This document shows positions 36,701 through 46,293 of a stretch of DNA of 64,000 bases, in pieces. The stretch is from Jiella pacifica. GTDB lineage: Bacteria; Pseudomonadota; Alphaproteobacteria; Rhizobiales; Rhizobiaceae. The position numbers and the translations under genes are program-made. The notes below the pieces were generated by a model. It made no database searches, was not told the DNA's origin, and worked only from the letters and a program-made list of their open reading frames with translations. The DNA is taken from the NCBI RefSeq assembly GCF_010500815.1, contig NZ_JAAAMG010000012.1, forward strand, positions 113,312 to 177,311, written 5' to 3'. Within the stretch, counting starts at the first letter, position 1, and the number at the start of each line of letters is the position of its first letter.

Positions 36701-37510
36701 TCAACTCTCGTCGTTCGGAATGTTGAGAATGTGGCCGCAAGCCTTGCAGTGGACGGCGTCCGTGTCGTGCCGCTGGAGGCCGCACTGGGGGCAGGTAAAA
36801 TGCACCTTGGCAGGCTTGAAGATTGCCTGGGCGAGTTGCACGAACAGGCTGATCCCGATGATCATCACCACGATCGAGGTCAGCTTCCCCCAAGAGCCGT
36901 CGAGGGTGATGTCGCCGTAGCCGGTCGTCGTCACCGAGGCGACGGTGAAGTAGAGCGCGTCGAGATAGCCCTCGAGCCCGTCGTTGCGGAAGAACGTCGT
37001 GTAGATGAAGCCGGTCGCCAGGAACAGAAAGGTGACGAGGTTGACCACTGCCCGCGCCGGCAGCTCCCACTCGTCGAGGCCCTTACGGCGCAGGGGCTGC
37101 CAGAGACGGCCGGTCTTCGACAGGGACCACAGCCGGACGATCCGCAGGAAGCCGAAATTGATCAGCGTTTCCGGCAACAGGAGGGTGATCAAGATGAACA
37201 GGTCGAGGAGGACGACCGGCTGTTTCAGCCTGTGCCATGGCCGGCGGGAGGCGAGCATGCGCGCACCGATGTCGATCGCCAGCACGGCTGCAACGCTGTA
37301 ATCGACATAGAGAAACGCCTCGGTGTTCTTCAGGACCGGCTGGGCGATGAACAGGGCGATGATGGCAAGATCGACGATCAGGGCGGCCGCCTGGAAGCGC
37401 AGCGCCGCACGGCTGTCGCCGTGATAGAGGCGGCGAAGCGTGGCTCTCAGGCGCGCGAACGGCCGTTCGTAGGGTGGTACGGCGTCGATCGGCGGCGTCG
37501 ATCCGGGCAT
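36701..37510 (-). CDS. Voltage-gated-type potassium channel with C-terminal zinc ribbon
   Basis: A 269-residue six-helix ion channel. Helices S1-S4 span about residues 42-135, with a weakly charged S4 (Arg123, 126, 135). The pore helix and selectivity filter TTTGYGD lie at 194-200, followed by S6. A short C-terminal tail carries CPQC (240, 243) and CKAC (255, 258), a probable zinc ribbon in place of a usual RCK or cyclic-nucleotide domain. ATG at 37510 has AAAGGAAG upstream. Confidence 0.88.
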   Translation of the reverse strand: MPGSTPPIDAVPPYERPFARLRATLRRLYHGDSRAALRFQAAALIVDLAIIALFIAQPVLKNTEAFLYVDYSVAAVLAIDIGARMLASRRPWHRLKQPVVLLDLFILITLLLPETLINFGFLRIVRLWSLSKTGRLWQPLRRKGLDEWELPARAVVNLVTFLFLATGFIYTTFFRNDGLEGYLDALYFTVASVTTTGYGDITLDGSWGKLTSIVVMIIGISLFVQLAQAIFKPAKVHFTCPQCGLQRHDTDAVHCKACGHILNIPNDES

Positions 37511-37755
37511 GGTCTTCCTTTGCAGGCTCGGCAGCGGCAGATAGGGCAGATGTCGGTGCCGGCCGATCCGTCTCCATATCAGCGGCCGGAAACGCTGGCG
37601 CGCCCAACCGTGCAATGGACCGGAAATTTTACCGCCGAGCCACAGGAGCGACGAAAATTGCGGTAACCGATTGAACCGGGCGTCCGCAACGCCGCTTAAA
37701 TCCGTCCGGCCCGTCTCGGGGACGTTTGCGCGCGCCAACCAATGGGAGTTCATCG

Positions 37756-38055
37756 ATGAGCGAGACGCGTATGCCGCGAATTTCGATCACTTACTGCACC
37801 CAGTGCCAATGGCTCCTGAGGGCGGCGTGGATGGCCCAGGAACTGCTCTCGACCTTCGGGCCAGACCTCGGCGAGGTGGCGCTCGTTCCCGGCACAGGCG
37901 GTGTCTTCGAGATCCGCTACCAGGACGCGGCGGGCGAGGCGATGATCTGGGATCGCAAGGCCGACGGCGGCTTTCCGGAGGCCAAGCTTCTGAAGCAGCG
38001 CGTGCGCGACCGGCTCGATCCCGGCCGCGATCTCGGGCACAGCGATCGGAAGTGA
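37756..38055 (+). CDS. SelT/SelW/SelH-family redox protein (Cys form)
   Basis: A 99-residue thioredoxin-like protein. It begins with a beta strand leading into CTQC (Cys14, Cys17), the position of the CxxU motif in selenoprotein W, followed by the helix WLLRAAWMAQELLSTF and the central GVFEIRY strand. Here both positions are Cys, so no selenocysteine is needed. Substrate unknown. ATG at 37756 follows GGGAG. Confidence 0.82.
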   Translation: MSETRMPRISITYCTQCQWLLRAAWMAQELLSTFGPDLGEVALVPGTGGVFEIRYQDAAGEAMIWDRKADGGFPEAKLLKQRVRDRLDPGRDLGHSDRK

Positions 38056-39561
38056 GGGGCGGGAATACGTCGCCGTGACAGCCGAAAGGCGGACGTGCGA
38101 GGCGCACTGCGTCCGTTCGCGCCGGACGAGCTTTCGCCACGCGCCGTGCGTATCGTGGGATTCCGTTGGCTTTTCGCCACGATTCGCGCGCGCTGCGCGA
38201 GCCGCCACGTTATCGACGACGTCGGATCACGCCGTGGTGGTCGTCTCGCACATCCAGGCAGTCGGTGAATGATTCAGCTGACGAACGGCATGCCATTCGG
38301 GGGGAATGTGTCGCCGGACGCTGGGACTGGACCCGCGGCCGTCCTTCAGTCTCTGACAAATCAATCAGTTATCCGCAACGAAGGAAGTTGAGCGATTCCT
38401 TGGGACGCGAGTGGTCGGATCCATTCGATTTCGAATAATCCCCTTATGGCGAGCGCGACCTCTCGCGTGAATGGTGATCCCCCGAGAGCAGTGTGAAATA
38501 CGGTTTTCGACGCAAGACAGCACCTCACCGACCGTCCCGCAGGGGCGGCCGGTGAGTAAATGACTCGTCAACCAGGTGACCGATGCCAGGCACCGGCCTT
38601 CACCAGGCGAGTCTCGTTCAGAGTGGCGGCAATGGCGTCAGCCCAAATGCAGCCTCAGCTGTGAGGCATCAAGACCGGAGCGGTCGGCACTTGCCAGGAT
38701 GATGCGGTGCGTCGCCATGGGTCGATCGATCGGGGTCAGGTTGACCGGGAAGATCAGTGGCATGACGATGCCGCCGATCGTGGCGACGACTTTGGCCATC
38801 GTTGCGGCGCATTGCAGCGTCTGCGCGATCTTCGCGAGGCGCTTCATGATCGAGCCCTTCGGGAATGGCGGCTCGTGACCGGGTCTGCATGCGGACATGT
38901 GACCTTCTCCTTTTCGACCTTCATTCAGTTGATCCTGGGCGCCTTGCGGATAAGGTCGATCCGCCATGTTCATCGGTGCACCAGGGCTGCGGGTGATCCC
39001 GCGACCTGCGCCTTCCGTCGTGGCACCGACGCGAAGACGCTGGGGCAAGGTCTTCGAGGTTGACGGCAGTCTGCACTACCCCCTGAAAAAAAACTCAGTT
39101 GCCTGAAACCCTTGTTCCGTAGGCATTGTCTGGCATTAGGTGGCCCCATTTCACGGGGGTGGTCGGATTTTCTGAGCGGCGAAGCTCTGGCATTCGAGGG
39201 CCGTAGCCGAGCTGCATACGGGAAAGGCAAAATGACTTGTGGGCGTCCTCGTCAACGCAGTGCGCGTCGACATTGGCACCCGCGGTGTTCCGACTTCGAG
39301 GCGTGGAAATTGCCCAAGCTGACGCCGAGTTGCTTCCCACCCATCCGTGTCATCGCCGACGCTCGATCGACTACACAGCCAGGTGCATGCAACGGCGCCA
39401 TCGGCGCCGCCCCCTACGCTGCGAGGCGGCGTGACTGAATTTCCGGGCGCGGCGGTATGGAATGGGTTATCTTTTAGGAGAGTGATACTCTCAGAGGCGC
39501 AGGCGACGACCGAAATGAAAGAAAGCTCCCCATCGCTAACGGCCCGTCGCGGCTATATCAC
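38056..39561. other. Gene-poor left boundary of the accessory island
   Basis: About 1.5 kb between the SelW-like gene and the metallo-beta-lactamase-fold gene, with no recognisable intact gene. GC content falls in places (for example 38360-38470). The minus strand from 39340 to 39095 encodes a tail-like fragment ending TPVKWGHLMPDNAYGT that could be a remnant of a mobile element; I cannot place it. This is the likely junction of core chromosome and island, but no copy of the tRNA-Glu 3' end was found here. Confidence 0.5.
38638..38898 (-). CDS. Possible small membrane protein, unrecognised
   Basis: An 86-residue open frame whose ATG at 38898 has a good AAAGGAGAAGG ribosome binding site. It holds one hydrophobic segment (VVATIGGIVMPLIFP). 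No family is recognised and it lies in a gene-poor boundary region, so coding is doubtful. An internal ATG at 38847 is an alternative start. Confidence 0.3.
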   Translation of the reverse strand: MSACRPGHEPPFPKGSIMKRLAKIAQTLQCAATMAKVVATIGGIVMPLIFPVNLTPIDRPMATHRIILASADRSGLDASQLRLHLG

Positions 39562-41169
39562 ATGACCCGATCGCCAATTCGCTTTAACGGTCTTGTCCGC
39601 CAAGGGCCGATAACCATACCCGAACGGGACAAGCGAATAATTCTGGCGATGATAGATGCTGGTTTGAAAGACCAGCAAATCCTCGCATTCTTCAGTCAGC
39701 CGGGGCGGGACTTCAATCACAATCGTATTTCAAGGCTAAGGAAAGCTCCTCGCAACAGCGGACTGCAACCCGCGAGCACAGTTGAGTTACAGTCCTTCCT
39801 GGACAGATGGGCGGCCTCATCGAATCTGCAGAATTTGTTTTCAAAGCTGACTTTCAATAGAGATCTTTCCAGGCAATGGCGCGTTGAATACCGGTTCCAC
39901 CCCGTCGGGCAAGGAATGCTGCATTCCGGAAATTTGCGCAATGGTCATCGTAAGTCAATCAATTGGATATATGACTGCGGAAGCGTTACATCTAATAAAT
40001 TAGTCGAGGATGCGCTTGATAATATTTACGAACATATCAAGGAGAAGCCTGGGGAAAAACCCTTAATCGACATTGTAGCGCTATCTCATTTCGACAAGGA
40101 TCATGTCTCAGGTATCGTATATCTTCTTAGAATTTTTCGAGTTGATATCATTATTCTTCCCTTTATGCCGCTATGGCAACGACTTTGGATCGCTGCTGCG
40201 GATAAATTCGATGTCGAATTCCTGAGATTCTTGTTAGACCCAGCTGAGTTTCTTCGGAATGCAGCCGGCGGAGATCAGCCTCGGATTGTATTCGTGCCGC
40301 CAAGCGATGATACACCACCACCCCCGATCGATCCGCTGCCTGACCCCGACCCCGGTCCTGATCCGGACGGCGACGAACGCGAACGTCGTTTTCCCGAGAA
40401 AGCCGACGGGCGTCCCCTGAGAATTCGCGTGGAAACAGAGCACCGCCCCGATCTGTTGAGTGGCGAAATTCCCGGCTCTAGACGCGTGGAGACGCCCGCA
40501 GCTGAATTTCTCAGGAGAGGGTCTGTGCTAGATGTTGAGGGCTTTTGGGAGTTCGTTCCTTACAACGACGCCAATCAAGCGCAAAAGTGTCCGCCATCCT
40601 TTCCTGCCAGTGTCGAACCTCTTATTGCGGCCTTGCAGGATGCCACCACCTCGGCCGAAACGAAAAAGGCGTTTGGTGCTTTAAAACGTCACTACGACAA
40701 GACATTCGGCAAGAAAAATCGGAACATCATATCGATGTTTCTATACGGTGGCCCGGCAACGAAACCGGTGGACGCGAATTTTTCTCCAGAATTCTTTTTT
40801 GAGAGTACCGGTGGTTGGGCAAAATATCGCGATTACACGCGGGTTTCGACGGATCATTTTGCGGTGCTTTTAACTGGTGACGGTTCGCTTAATTCATCGC
40901 CTCGCCGAACTGCCTTTAAAAATTACTTTTCGCCTCATGGTCGCCTCTCCAAGGCGGCGATATTCCAAGTCATGCACCACGGCGCCTCAGGTAATTCCTC
41001 GCCCGAGGTCGCAGAGATGGTCGCTCCACGTGCTAGTATTTTTTGTTCCGACCCTACAAAAGGGAAGAAGCATCCTCATGCCGATGTTGTTCGACAATTC
41101 TGGGAGTACAATTGCGTCCAAGTTGATGCACGTCGCGGTTGGATGTTGTATGGAACATTTGAATTCTAG
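39562..41169 (+). CDS. ComEC-like metallo-beta-lactamase-fold protein, island cargo
   Basis: A 535-residue protein. Residues about 20-62 look like a small helix-turn-helix (ERDKRIILAMIDAG to NRISRLRK). The MBL-fold domain begins near 108 with the VGQG strand, then LSHFDKDHVSG (metal motif SHFDKDH, 175-181). A long Pro/Asp-rich insertion (about 245-275) interrupts it, and it ends with LLTGDG and the VMHHGASGNSSPEV motif typical of ComEC-type hydrolases. Codon use and GC content are lower than in the neighbours, so it is probably transferred. Such proteins occur in defence islands, but its target is unknown. Confidence 0.75.
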   Translation: MTRSPIRFNGLVRQGPITIPERDKRIILAMIDAGLKDQQILAFFSQPGRDFNHNRISRLRKAPRNSGLQPASTVELQSFLDRWAASSNLQNLFSKLTFNRDLSRQWRVEYRFHPVGQGMLHSGNLRNGHRKSINWIYDCGSVTSNKLVEDALDNIYEHIKEKPGEKPLIDIVALSHFDKDHVSGIVYLLRIFRVDIIILPFMPLWQRLWIAAADKFDVEFLRFLLDPAEFLRNAAGGDQPRIVFVPPSDDTPPPPIDPLPDPDPGPDPDGDERERRFPEKADGRPLRIRVETEHRPDLLSGEIPGSRRVETPAAEFLRRGSVLDVEGFWEFVPYNDANQAQKCPPSFPASVEPLIAALQDATTSAETKKAFGALKRHYDKTFGKKNRNIISMFLYGGPATKPVDANFSPEFFFESTGGWAKYRDYTRVSTDHFAVLLTGDGSLNSSPRRTAFKNYFSPHGRLSKAAIFQVMHHGASGNSSPEVAEMVAPRASIFCSDPTKGKKHPHADVVRQFWEYNCVQVDARRGWMLYGTFEF

Positions 41170-41376
41170 GTGCCGCTCTGACAGCGGCCCACGTGATTGT
41201 TGATGCAAGGAGCGTGCCGCGATCGGGCACACCAGCAGCGATCCCGCGTCTGGCTTGTCTGCGGGGCACCGGAATTACAGGTTCTGGTTCCGTCAGGTCG
41301 TAAGGGAAGAGTCGTCAGTTGGCTTTCGTCTCTGACCCCTTAGGCGATCTTGGTTCGGTGAGCGAGGCGCCTCATT

Positions 41377-42951
41377 TTAACCGGCAGCGCTGCTGGCCCA
41401 TCGTCGTCCACTCCAGCAGAGGCCGGCGATCTCGTCTCGAAGGAAGACGATTGCCGACAGGTCTTCGGAACCTCTAATCCGCCCCTTCCACTCTATCCGG
41501 CGTTCTTGTAGGAAGCGCACTACGACGGACAAGGGGATATGACGCCGGCGGGCGATCTCCTCGATCCCGATGTGCTCCGGCTCGGCGCACTCGACGAGTT
41601 CGCAGCCCGAGAGAAGCCAATTCCGCAGATCCTCCAGCTTACGGCGATCGTAGAGGCGTCGTGCTCCGGACGGTCGTTCGTCGTCCGCCAGCAGATCGTC
41701 GTATGAACGGATGAATGTCGGTCCGATGCCCAGAAGGTCCGCAGCTCGGGAGATCTCGAGAGCTTCAGCGTCGTCTGGTGTCCAGTCCCGCCCTCGCATG
41801 CTGAGGGCGAGGAGCCGGTCGCGATCGGGTAGTCGTTCGGCGGGGAAGGTGACCTTGTCGGGCTTGAGGTCCCGCGTATCGGCCGCGATGATGCCGGCGC
41901 GCTCTAGGTAGGTCCGCAAACCTGGCGCCGGGATGCCGACTTCCTTCGACGCGCTCGCGATCGAATGCACCAACCGGCGCGGTGGGCTGCGATGGAAGAA
42001 GTGGCCGCTCTGCGTCATCGGCAGCTTGCGGAAGGCGACCTCGACGGCGGCGTCCTTCACGGCGTCGTAGGCAGGATCCGCGCTGACGTTCAGCGCCTGG
42101 CCGAGGGCACCGAGGATCGACTGCAGGCCGAAGTTCCGTGTCCGGTCGCGGCGGGCCTCCTCGATCAGGCCGTCGACCCAGGCCAGAAAGCCGGGACGGC
42201 CGGCCTGGAGAATTCCGAAGCCGTGGTCCGCGACTGTCTGATCTGCGTCGTTCAGGGCGGTCGGATTCCGCTTCGTCTGCCCCGGCCAAAGATCCGCATG
42301 TCCGACCAGCTCGCACATTCGCGCCACGGCGTACCATGGCATCACGTCGAGGAATGCGTTCGACGCCGGCATTTCGCCAGACAGTCGATCTCGGAGATAG
42401 TGCTGTCGTTGGGACAACGGGAGATTTCGAAGTTCCGGCCGGTCCCTGACATATTCAAGGCAGGACGCCGCGACGCCGGTGAGATTGGCAGTGATCCTGG
42501 GCGCCGTCAGAGGGATGGTGACGAACGCGACCCCATGCGTCGGGCAGTACGTGAACCGGCCGATGCGCCATTCGAGGCGTTCGGGGACCCGCTCTTCTGG
42601 CTCAAGCCAATCCGGACCGTCGAGATCCTCTTCGACGCACCGCGGGCAGATCCGATAATCCTTCGCGATCAGGTCGTTATGGTTGAGGATTTCGCCGCGA
42701 AGGCCGTAGCGCTGCTCGCCGAGCGGGACGATGGCGTTCGCGGCAAAGCGATCCGGGTCGACGTCACCGAGATATGCCACCAGATCGACGGCCTCCGCCC
42801 GAGCGGAGGTGACGTCGGTCCGGCGGACGCCGACGAAGCTGCAGAGTGCCGCGATCGTCGTGAAGCCGTTGGCCGAGGCCAACCGCGAGAGATAGCTGTG
42901 GACTGTCTCGTCGCGGTGAAACCTCGGGCGCAAGGGGAAGCGAATCCTCAC
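41377..42951 (-). CDS. tniQ: TniQ-family transposition target-selection protein
   Basis: A 524-residue TniQ/TnsD relative. It opens with FPLRPRFHRDETVHSYLSRL, the usual TniQ start, followed by a zinc finger with CPRC and, about 35 residues on, CPTH. The long C-terminal part probably reads target DNA. The start is GTG at 42951, overlapping the tniB stop (GTGA), so they are coupled. In Tn7-like elements TniQ/TnsD binds the attachment site and recruits the AAA+ regulator. It is the last gene of the tns operon. Confidence 0.9.
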   Translation of the reverse strand: MRIRFPLRPRFHRDETVHSYLSRLASANGFTTIAALCSFVGVRRTDVTSARAEAVDLVAYLGDVDPDRFAANAIVPLGEQRYGLRGEILNHNDLIAKDYRICPRCVEEDLDGPDWLEPEERVPERLEWRIGRFTYCPTHGVAFVTIPLTAPRITANLTGVAASCLEYVRDRPELRNLPLSQRQHYLRDRLSGEMPASNAFLDVMPWYAVARMCELVGHADLWPGQTKRNPTALNDADQTVADHGFGILQAGRPGFLAWVDGLIEEARRDRTRNFGLQSILGALGQALNVSADPAYDAVKDAAVEVAFRKLPMTQSGHFFHRSPPRRLVHSIASASKEVGIPAPGLRTYLERAGIIAADTRDLKPDKVTFPAERLPDRDRLLALSMRGRDWTPDDAEALEISRAADLLGIGPTFIRSYDDLLADDERPSGARRLYDRRKLEDLRNWLLSGCELVECAEPEHIGIEEIARRRHIPLSVVVRFLQERRIEWKGRIRGSEDLSAIVFLRDEIAGLCWSGRRWASSAAG

Positions 42952-44057
42952 GGCTTGCGCGGCTTTCGATTGTCGCGAGGCTTGATCGTCGCCTTGAGGA
43001 TGTCGTCCTCGGCGATGAAGTCCTCGTCCGACTCCTCGACCCACTGCGGGATCACCTGGGCCGCTTCCAGGGTCGTCAGGAACGTGTTCCGATCGTCGGC
43101 GACCAGCGTCGCCTTGCGGAGCGCGTCCGCCAGATGGGTGACGTCGAGCGACCGGCTGCCGTTGCGCAGCGCGTCGCGGATCGCAAGCTGGACCAGCTTC
43201 TCGCAACGACCGAACTCCAGACCCCCAGCATAAATCACCCGGGCGTAGAATTCCTCGGTGTCCTCGAAGCCCTTCCGCAGCCGCGCCGCTTCCAGCTTTG
43301 CGGAGACCAGTTCCCGGACCAGCGCTTCGTCCCGGTGGGCGAAGAGGCGCGGGATCTCCACGAAGGTATTGCGTCGCATGAACTGGTTGTCAGTGCAGAC
43401 GAACCTCTTGAAGACCGGGATGCCGACGAAGAAGAACGAGACCGGCCAGGGATCGTACTGGGTGATCGCCTTGAACGCGTCCCGGATCGTCATGACGTCC
43501 TCGGCCTTCGTGTGTCGCAGGGCGTGCTGAGCGTCGTCCACGATGATGAGGCTGGTCTTCGACCGAGGCAGGTGGTTCTGGACCAGCTGCCAGGCGTAGT
43601 TCGACTCCATCTTGGTGTCGGTCTCGAGGCCGATGGCCCGCAGGATCGCGATCGCCGCCTGCCCGCTGGTGAAGGGCTGCGGCGCGCCGAACTTGATGAT
43701 CGGACGCAACGTCCGGTTCTCGAGTTCGATCGGGGCGAGGGCGTCCGTCTTCTCCAGCATCCTCGCGACCAGCCGCGACTTGCCGGCGCCCGACGCACCG
43801 GTCAGCGTGAGATATTCGCCGGGTCCGGGAGCTGCGCCGTTCACCTGGCTGAGGGCGTTGTCGACGAGGTCCCTGAACGCCTCCCGGACGGGGGCGTCCC
43901 GCTCGGTGTCGCCGATGTAGACGTTCTTCGCGGCAGCCAGCCGCTCCCGGTAGTCGTCCGGATATTCGCTCAGCCGGTCGGAGATGCCTCCGAGGGCGTC
44001 GCTCACCAGCCTCTTGGCGGAGGCGTCTTCATTTCTCTCTTCGTTCCAGCGTGCCAT
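42948..44057 (-). CDS. tniB: TniB/TnsC-like AAA+ transposition regulator
   Basis: A 369-residue AAA+ ATPase. Walker A is GASGAGKS (87-94) and Walker B LIIVDDAQH (170-178); sensor and lid regions follow (FFFVGIPVF, then ETRR-like NQFMRRNTF). In Tn7-like and Tn5053-like elements it links target selector and transposase. ATG at 44057 is preceded by GGAGAGAG and lies five bases downstream of the tniA stop codon. The tail after residue 330 is unusually acidic then basic. Confidence 0.92.
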   Translation of the reverse strand: MARWNEERNEDASAKRLVSDALGGISDRLSEYPDDYRERLAAAKNVYIGDTERDAPVREAFRDLVDNALSQVNGAAPGPGEYLTLTGASGAGKSRLVARMLEKTDALAPIELENRTLRPIIKFGAPQPFTSGQAAIAILRAIGLETDTKMESNYAWQLVQNHLPRSKTSLIIVDDAQHALRHTKAEDVMTIRDAFKAITQYDPWPVSFFFVGIPVFKRFVCTDNQFMRRNTFVEIPRLFAHRDEALVRELVSAKLEAARLRKGFEDTEEFYARVIYAGGLEFGRCEKLVQLAIRDALRNGSRSLDVTHLADALRKATLVADDRNTFLTTLEAAQVIPQWVEESDEDFIAEDDILKATIKPRDNRKPRKP

Positions 44058-44062
44058 GTTAC

Positions 44063-46216
44063 TCACTCTCTCCAAGGTGCGCTCGTGCGCGGTGCCCGAC
44101 GGGATGTCGGCGCATTCGGTTGATCGATTGCCGTCGGCGTTTCAGCCGGCGGTGTGTGTGCTTCCTCTCGAGGACGCTCGCGTCGGGGGAGCGAAACCGC
44201 TTCCGACTTGATTTCCCGGAACTTCCCGTCCGTGCGCTTCCGGTAGTCGGCGAAGGCGCGGCGGACATTTCGGCGGAGATCTTCGAGTCCCTTCTCGAAG
44301 GCCTCTTCGATGACGATGCCGTTGCGGCGGCGGGCAGCGTTCGCCATCGCCTCGATGTCGCCCAGGGCTTCGTCGAGGATGCGCTGGTTTTCGACCAGAT
44401 CGTCGACGTTGAAAGCGGGCAGCCCGCGAGCGACGAGCTGCGCGAAGTTCATTGCCAGGGTGTCCGTCGAGACGACGAACTTCGGACGGTTGATCACCTC
44501 CGCCTCGATCCAGTCGCCCGGGCCGCGCTCGACGGCGATCGTGTTCAGGTCGTCCGGATCGAGAGCGATCCGGACCCGGCGCCCCTCCCGCTCCATCCAC
44601 ATCGCGTGCAGTGGCTCCGACTGATAGAAGGTGCCGAAGAGACGGACTCCCCTGGCGCTCATCGAACGCGTCACATGAAGGCCGAAGACGATCCGCGTCT
44701 TCCTCTCGTCAACGAACGGCTTCACGCCGGTCGCGTGCATCAGCCGGTTCCATTCCTGGGCCGGCGATAGTCCTTCCAAAGCCCCATGCGGCGTCCGGTG
44801 ATAGACGTCGCACACGTGGCGGATCAGGGCCTGTTCCAGCTCGTGGACGGTCAGCTCCGCGAGCTTCTCGGCGTCGTGCTCTCCCTTCTGCGTCGGATTG
44901 GAGAACGTCCGACCGATGAAGTTCGAGGCGAAGCGGGTCTCCAAGGTCCCGAAGAACCGTTCGATCTGACCGCGCATTGTGGCCATGCCTGCCGGCGGCC
45001 GCGCATGCGAGATGTCGAGCGACCCAACGATGGTCTGGAACTCATCGGACAGAAACTGCGAACCCTTGTCGGTGACGAGCAAGGCCGGCGTTCCCCGCGT
45101 CGGCCACTCCGTCTTCGCGCCGGCCAGATTCCGGAGAGGCTCCTTGTCTTCCATCATCATCCGAAGGCCGCGGATTGCGGTGGCGGAGGAGAGAGGCTGG
45201 TTCGAAACGTGAAGCGAGACGATGCACCGGGTAGCGCAGTCGATCGCCGCGGTCAGCCAACAGCGCGTCCGCCCGATCGCCTTACGGGCATCCTCGCTCA
45301 GCTGTTCCCAGTCGCCCGTCTCCATGAGGATCGCCTGAATGGAGATCTTCCATTCGTCCATTTCGACACGTTCGAACGGCATCGTGGCGACGACGCCTTC
45401 GTGGACGGGAGCGAAGTGCTTGCGCGCATAGGCAAGGCCCCTGCGCCCAGCCACCTTCTCGAAATCGGGAATGGCGTGGATCGCCCTCTCCAGCGCCTTG
45501 CGCGACGGGATCTCGTAATCGCGCTTGTACTTCGAGTTGTAGCGTCTGAGCATGCGCCCGAGAAGAGAATGCAGCTGCGTCATCGTCGGGCGGATCGGCG
45601 TGCAGTACCGGGCCGCGACCCTGTTGATCAGGCGCACGACCACCGGATCGAGCCGACGCTGGCGATTGCCGCCACGGGCGTAGCCATCGTAGAGCGACAT
45701 CGTCTCCCGGTCGCCGTACTCGTAGGCCAAGACCCACCTCTTCAACTGCGAGGCGGACGGGTTCGAGAATCCCGAAAGCGGCCGAGCGCCCGGCTTTCGC
45801 CGGCGGTCCTCCGCTTCTTCGATTTCAGCGGCTTGTCTGGACTTCTCGATCATGGCGATCGCCGCGGCGTAGCCGTCGGGGCTCGTCTTCTTCGCCTCGC
45901 CCCGTTCGTAGAGCGCGATGAAGTCCTGAACCCAGCGCAGCTTGTGCATGACCAAGGCGCGCTTCTCCGGCGGAAGCTCGCTGAGCGCCTGGTATCGGCG
46001 GACCCGCGATCTGGTGGCAGAGACCGAGTGGTAGCCGAGATCGATGCGGATCTCGCCGGCATGAAGGCGCCGCTCGAACTCGAGATGTTCGATCGCGACG
46101 GTCTCGCGTCGGTCGAGATCGATGAGGATCTGCGCGATCTCGACCGTCTCGACAAAGCGGTGCGGCACGCCGTCGACCAGGATGCGGTCGTCCTCGCAGA
46201 GCCGGTAACGGGTCAC
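44063..46216 (-). CDS. tniA: TniA/TnsB-like DDE transposase
   Basis: A 717-residue Mu/TnsB-type transposase. Helical DNA-binding domains fill the first 270 residues. The RNase H-like core has Asp287 (VEMDEW), Asp383 (LVTDKGSQF) and Glu419 (GQIERFFGTLE), a D,D(35)E arrangement. The Mu transposase C-terminal barrel follows. It should cut and join 3' ends of the element. It is the third-from-last gene in the operon, between the TnsA-like and TniB genes. Confidence 0.93.
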   Translation of the reverse strand: MTRYRLCEDDRILVDGVPHRFVETVEIAQILIDLDRRETVAIEHLEFERRLHAGEIRIDLGYHSVSATRSRVRRYQALSELPPEKRALVMHKLRWVQDFIALYERGEAKKTSPDGYAAAIAMIEKSRQAAEIEEAEDRRRKPGARPLSGFSNPSASQLKRWVLAYEYGDRETMSLYDGYARGGNRQRRLDPVVVRLINRVAARYCTPIRPTMTQLHSLLGRMLRRYNSKYKRDYEIPSRKALERAIHAIPDFEKVAGRRGLAYARKHFAPVHEGVVATMPFERVEMDEWKISIQAILMETGDWEQLSEDARKAIGRTRCWLTAAIDCATRCIVSLHVSNQPLSSATAIRGLRMMMEDKEPLRNLAGAKTEWPTRGTPALLVTDKGSQFLSDEFQTIVGSLDISHARPPAGMATMRGQIERFFGTLETRFASNFIGRTFSNPTQKGEHDAEKLAELTVHELEQALIRHVCDVYHRTPHGALEGLSPAQEWNRLMHATGVKPFVDERKTRIVFGLHVTRSMSARGVRLFGTFYQSEPLHAMWMEREGRRVRIALDPDDLNTIAVERGPGDWIEAEVINRPKFVVSTDTLAMNFAQLVARGLPAFNVDDLVENQRILDEALGDIEAMANAARRRNGIVIEEAFEKGLEDLRRNVRRAFADYRKRTDGKFREIKSEAVSLPRRERPREEAHTPPAETPTAIDQPNAPTSRRAPRTSAPWRE

Positions 46217-46293
46217 CTCGTAAAAAGGCGACGTCAGGGAAGAAAGGCGGTCATCGGGGGACTCCAGGAACGTTGGGTAGGGAGGAGGGGAGA

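Noticed and set aside
38416..38447. A possible copy of the tRNA-Glu 3' end at the left island border (TTCGATT and CCCCTT present).
   Set aside because: The match is broken and in the opposite orientation to the tRNA, so it cannot be the expected direct repeat.
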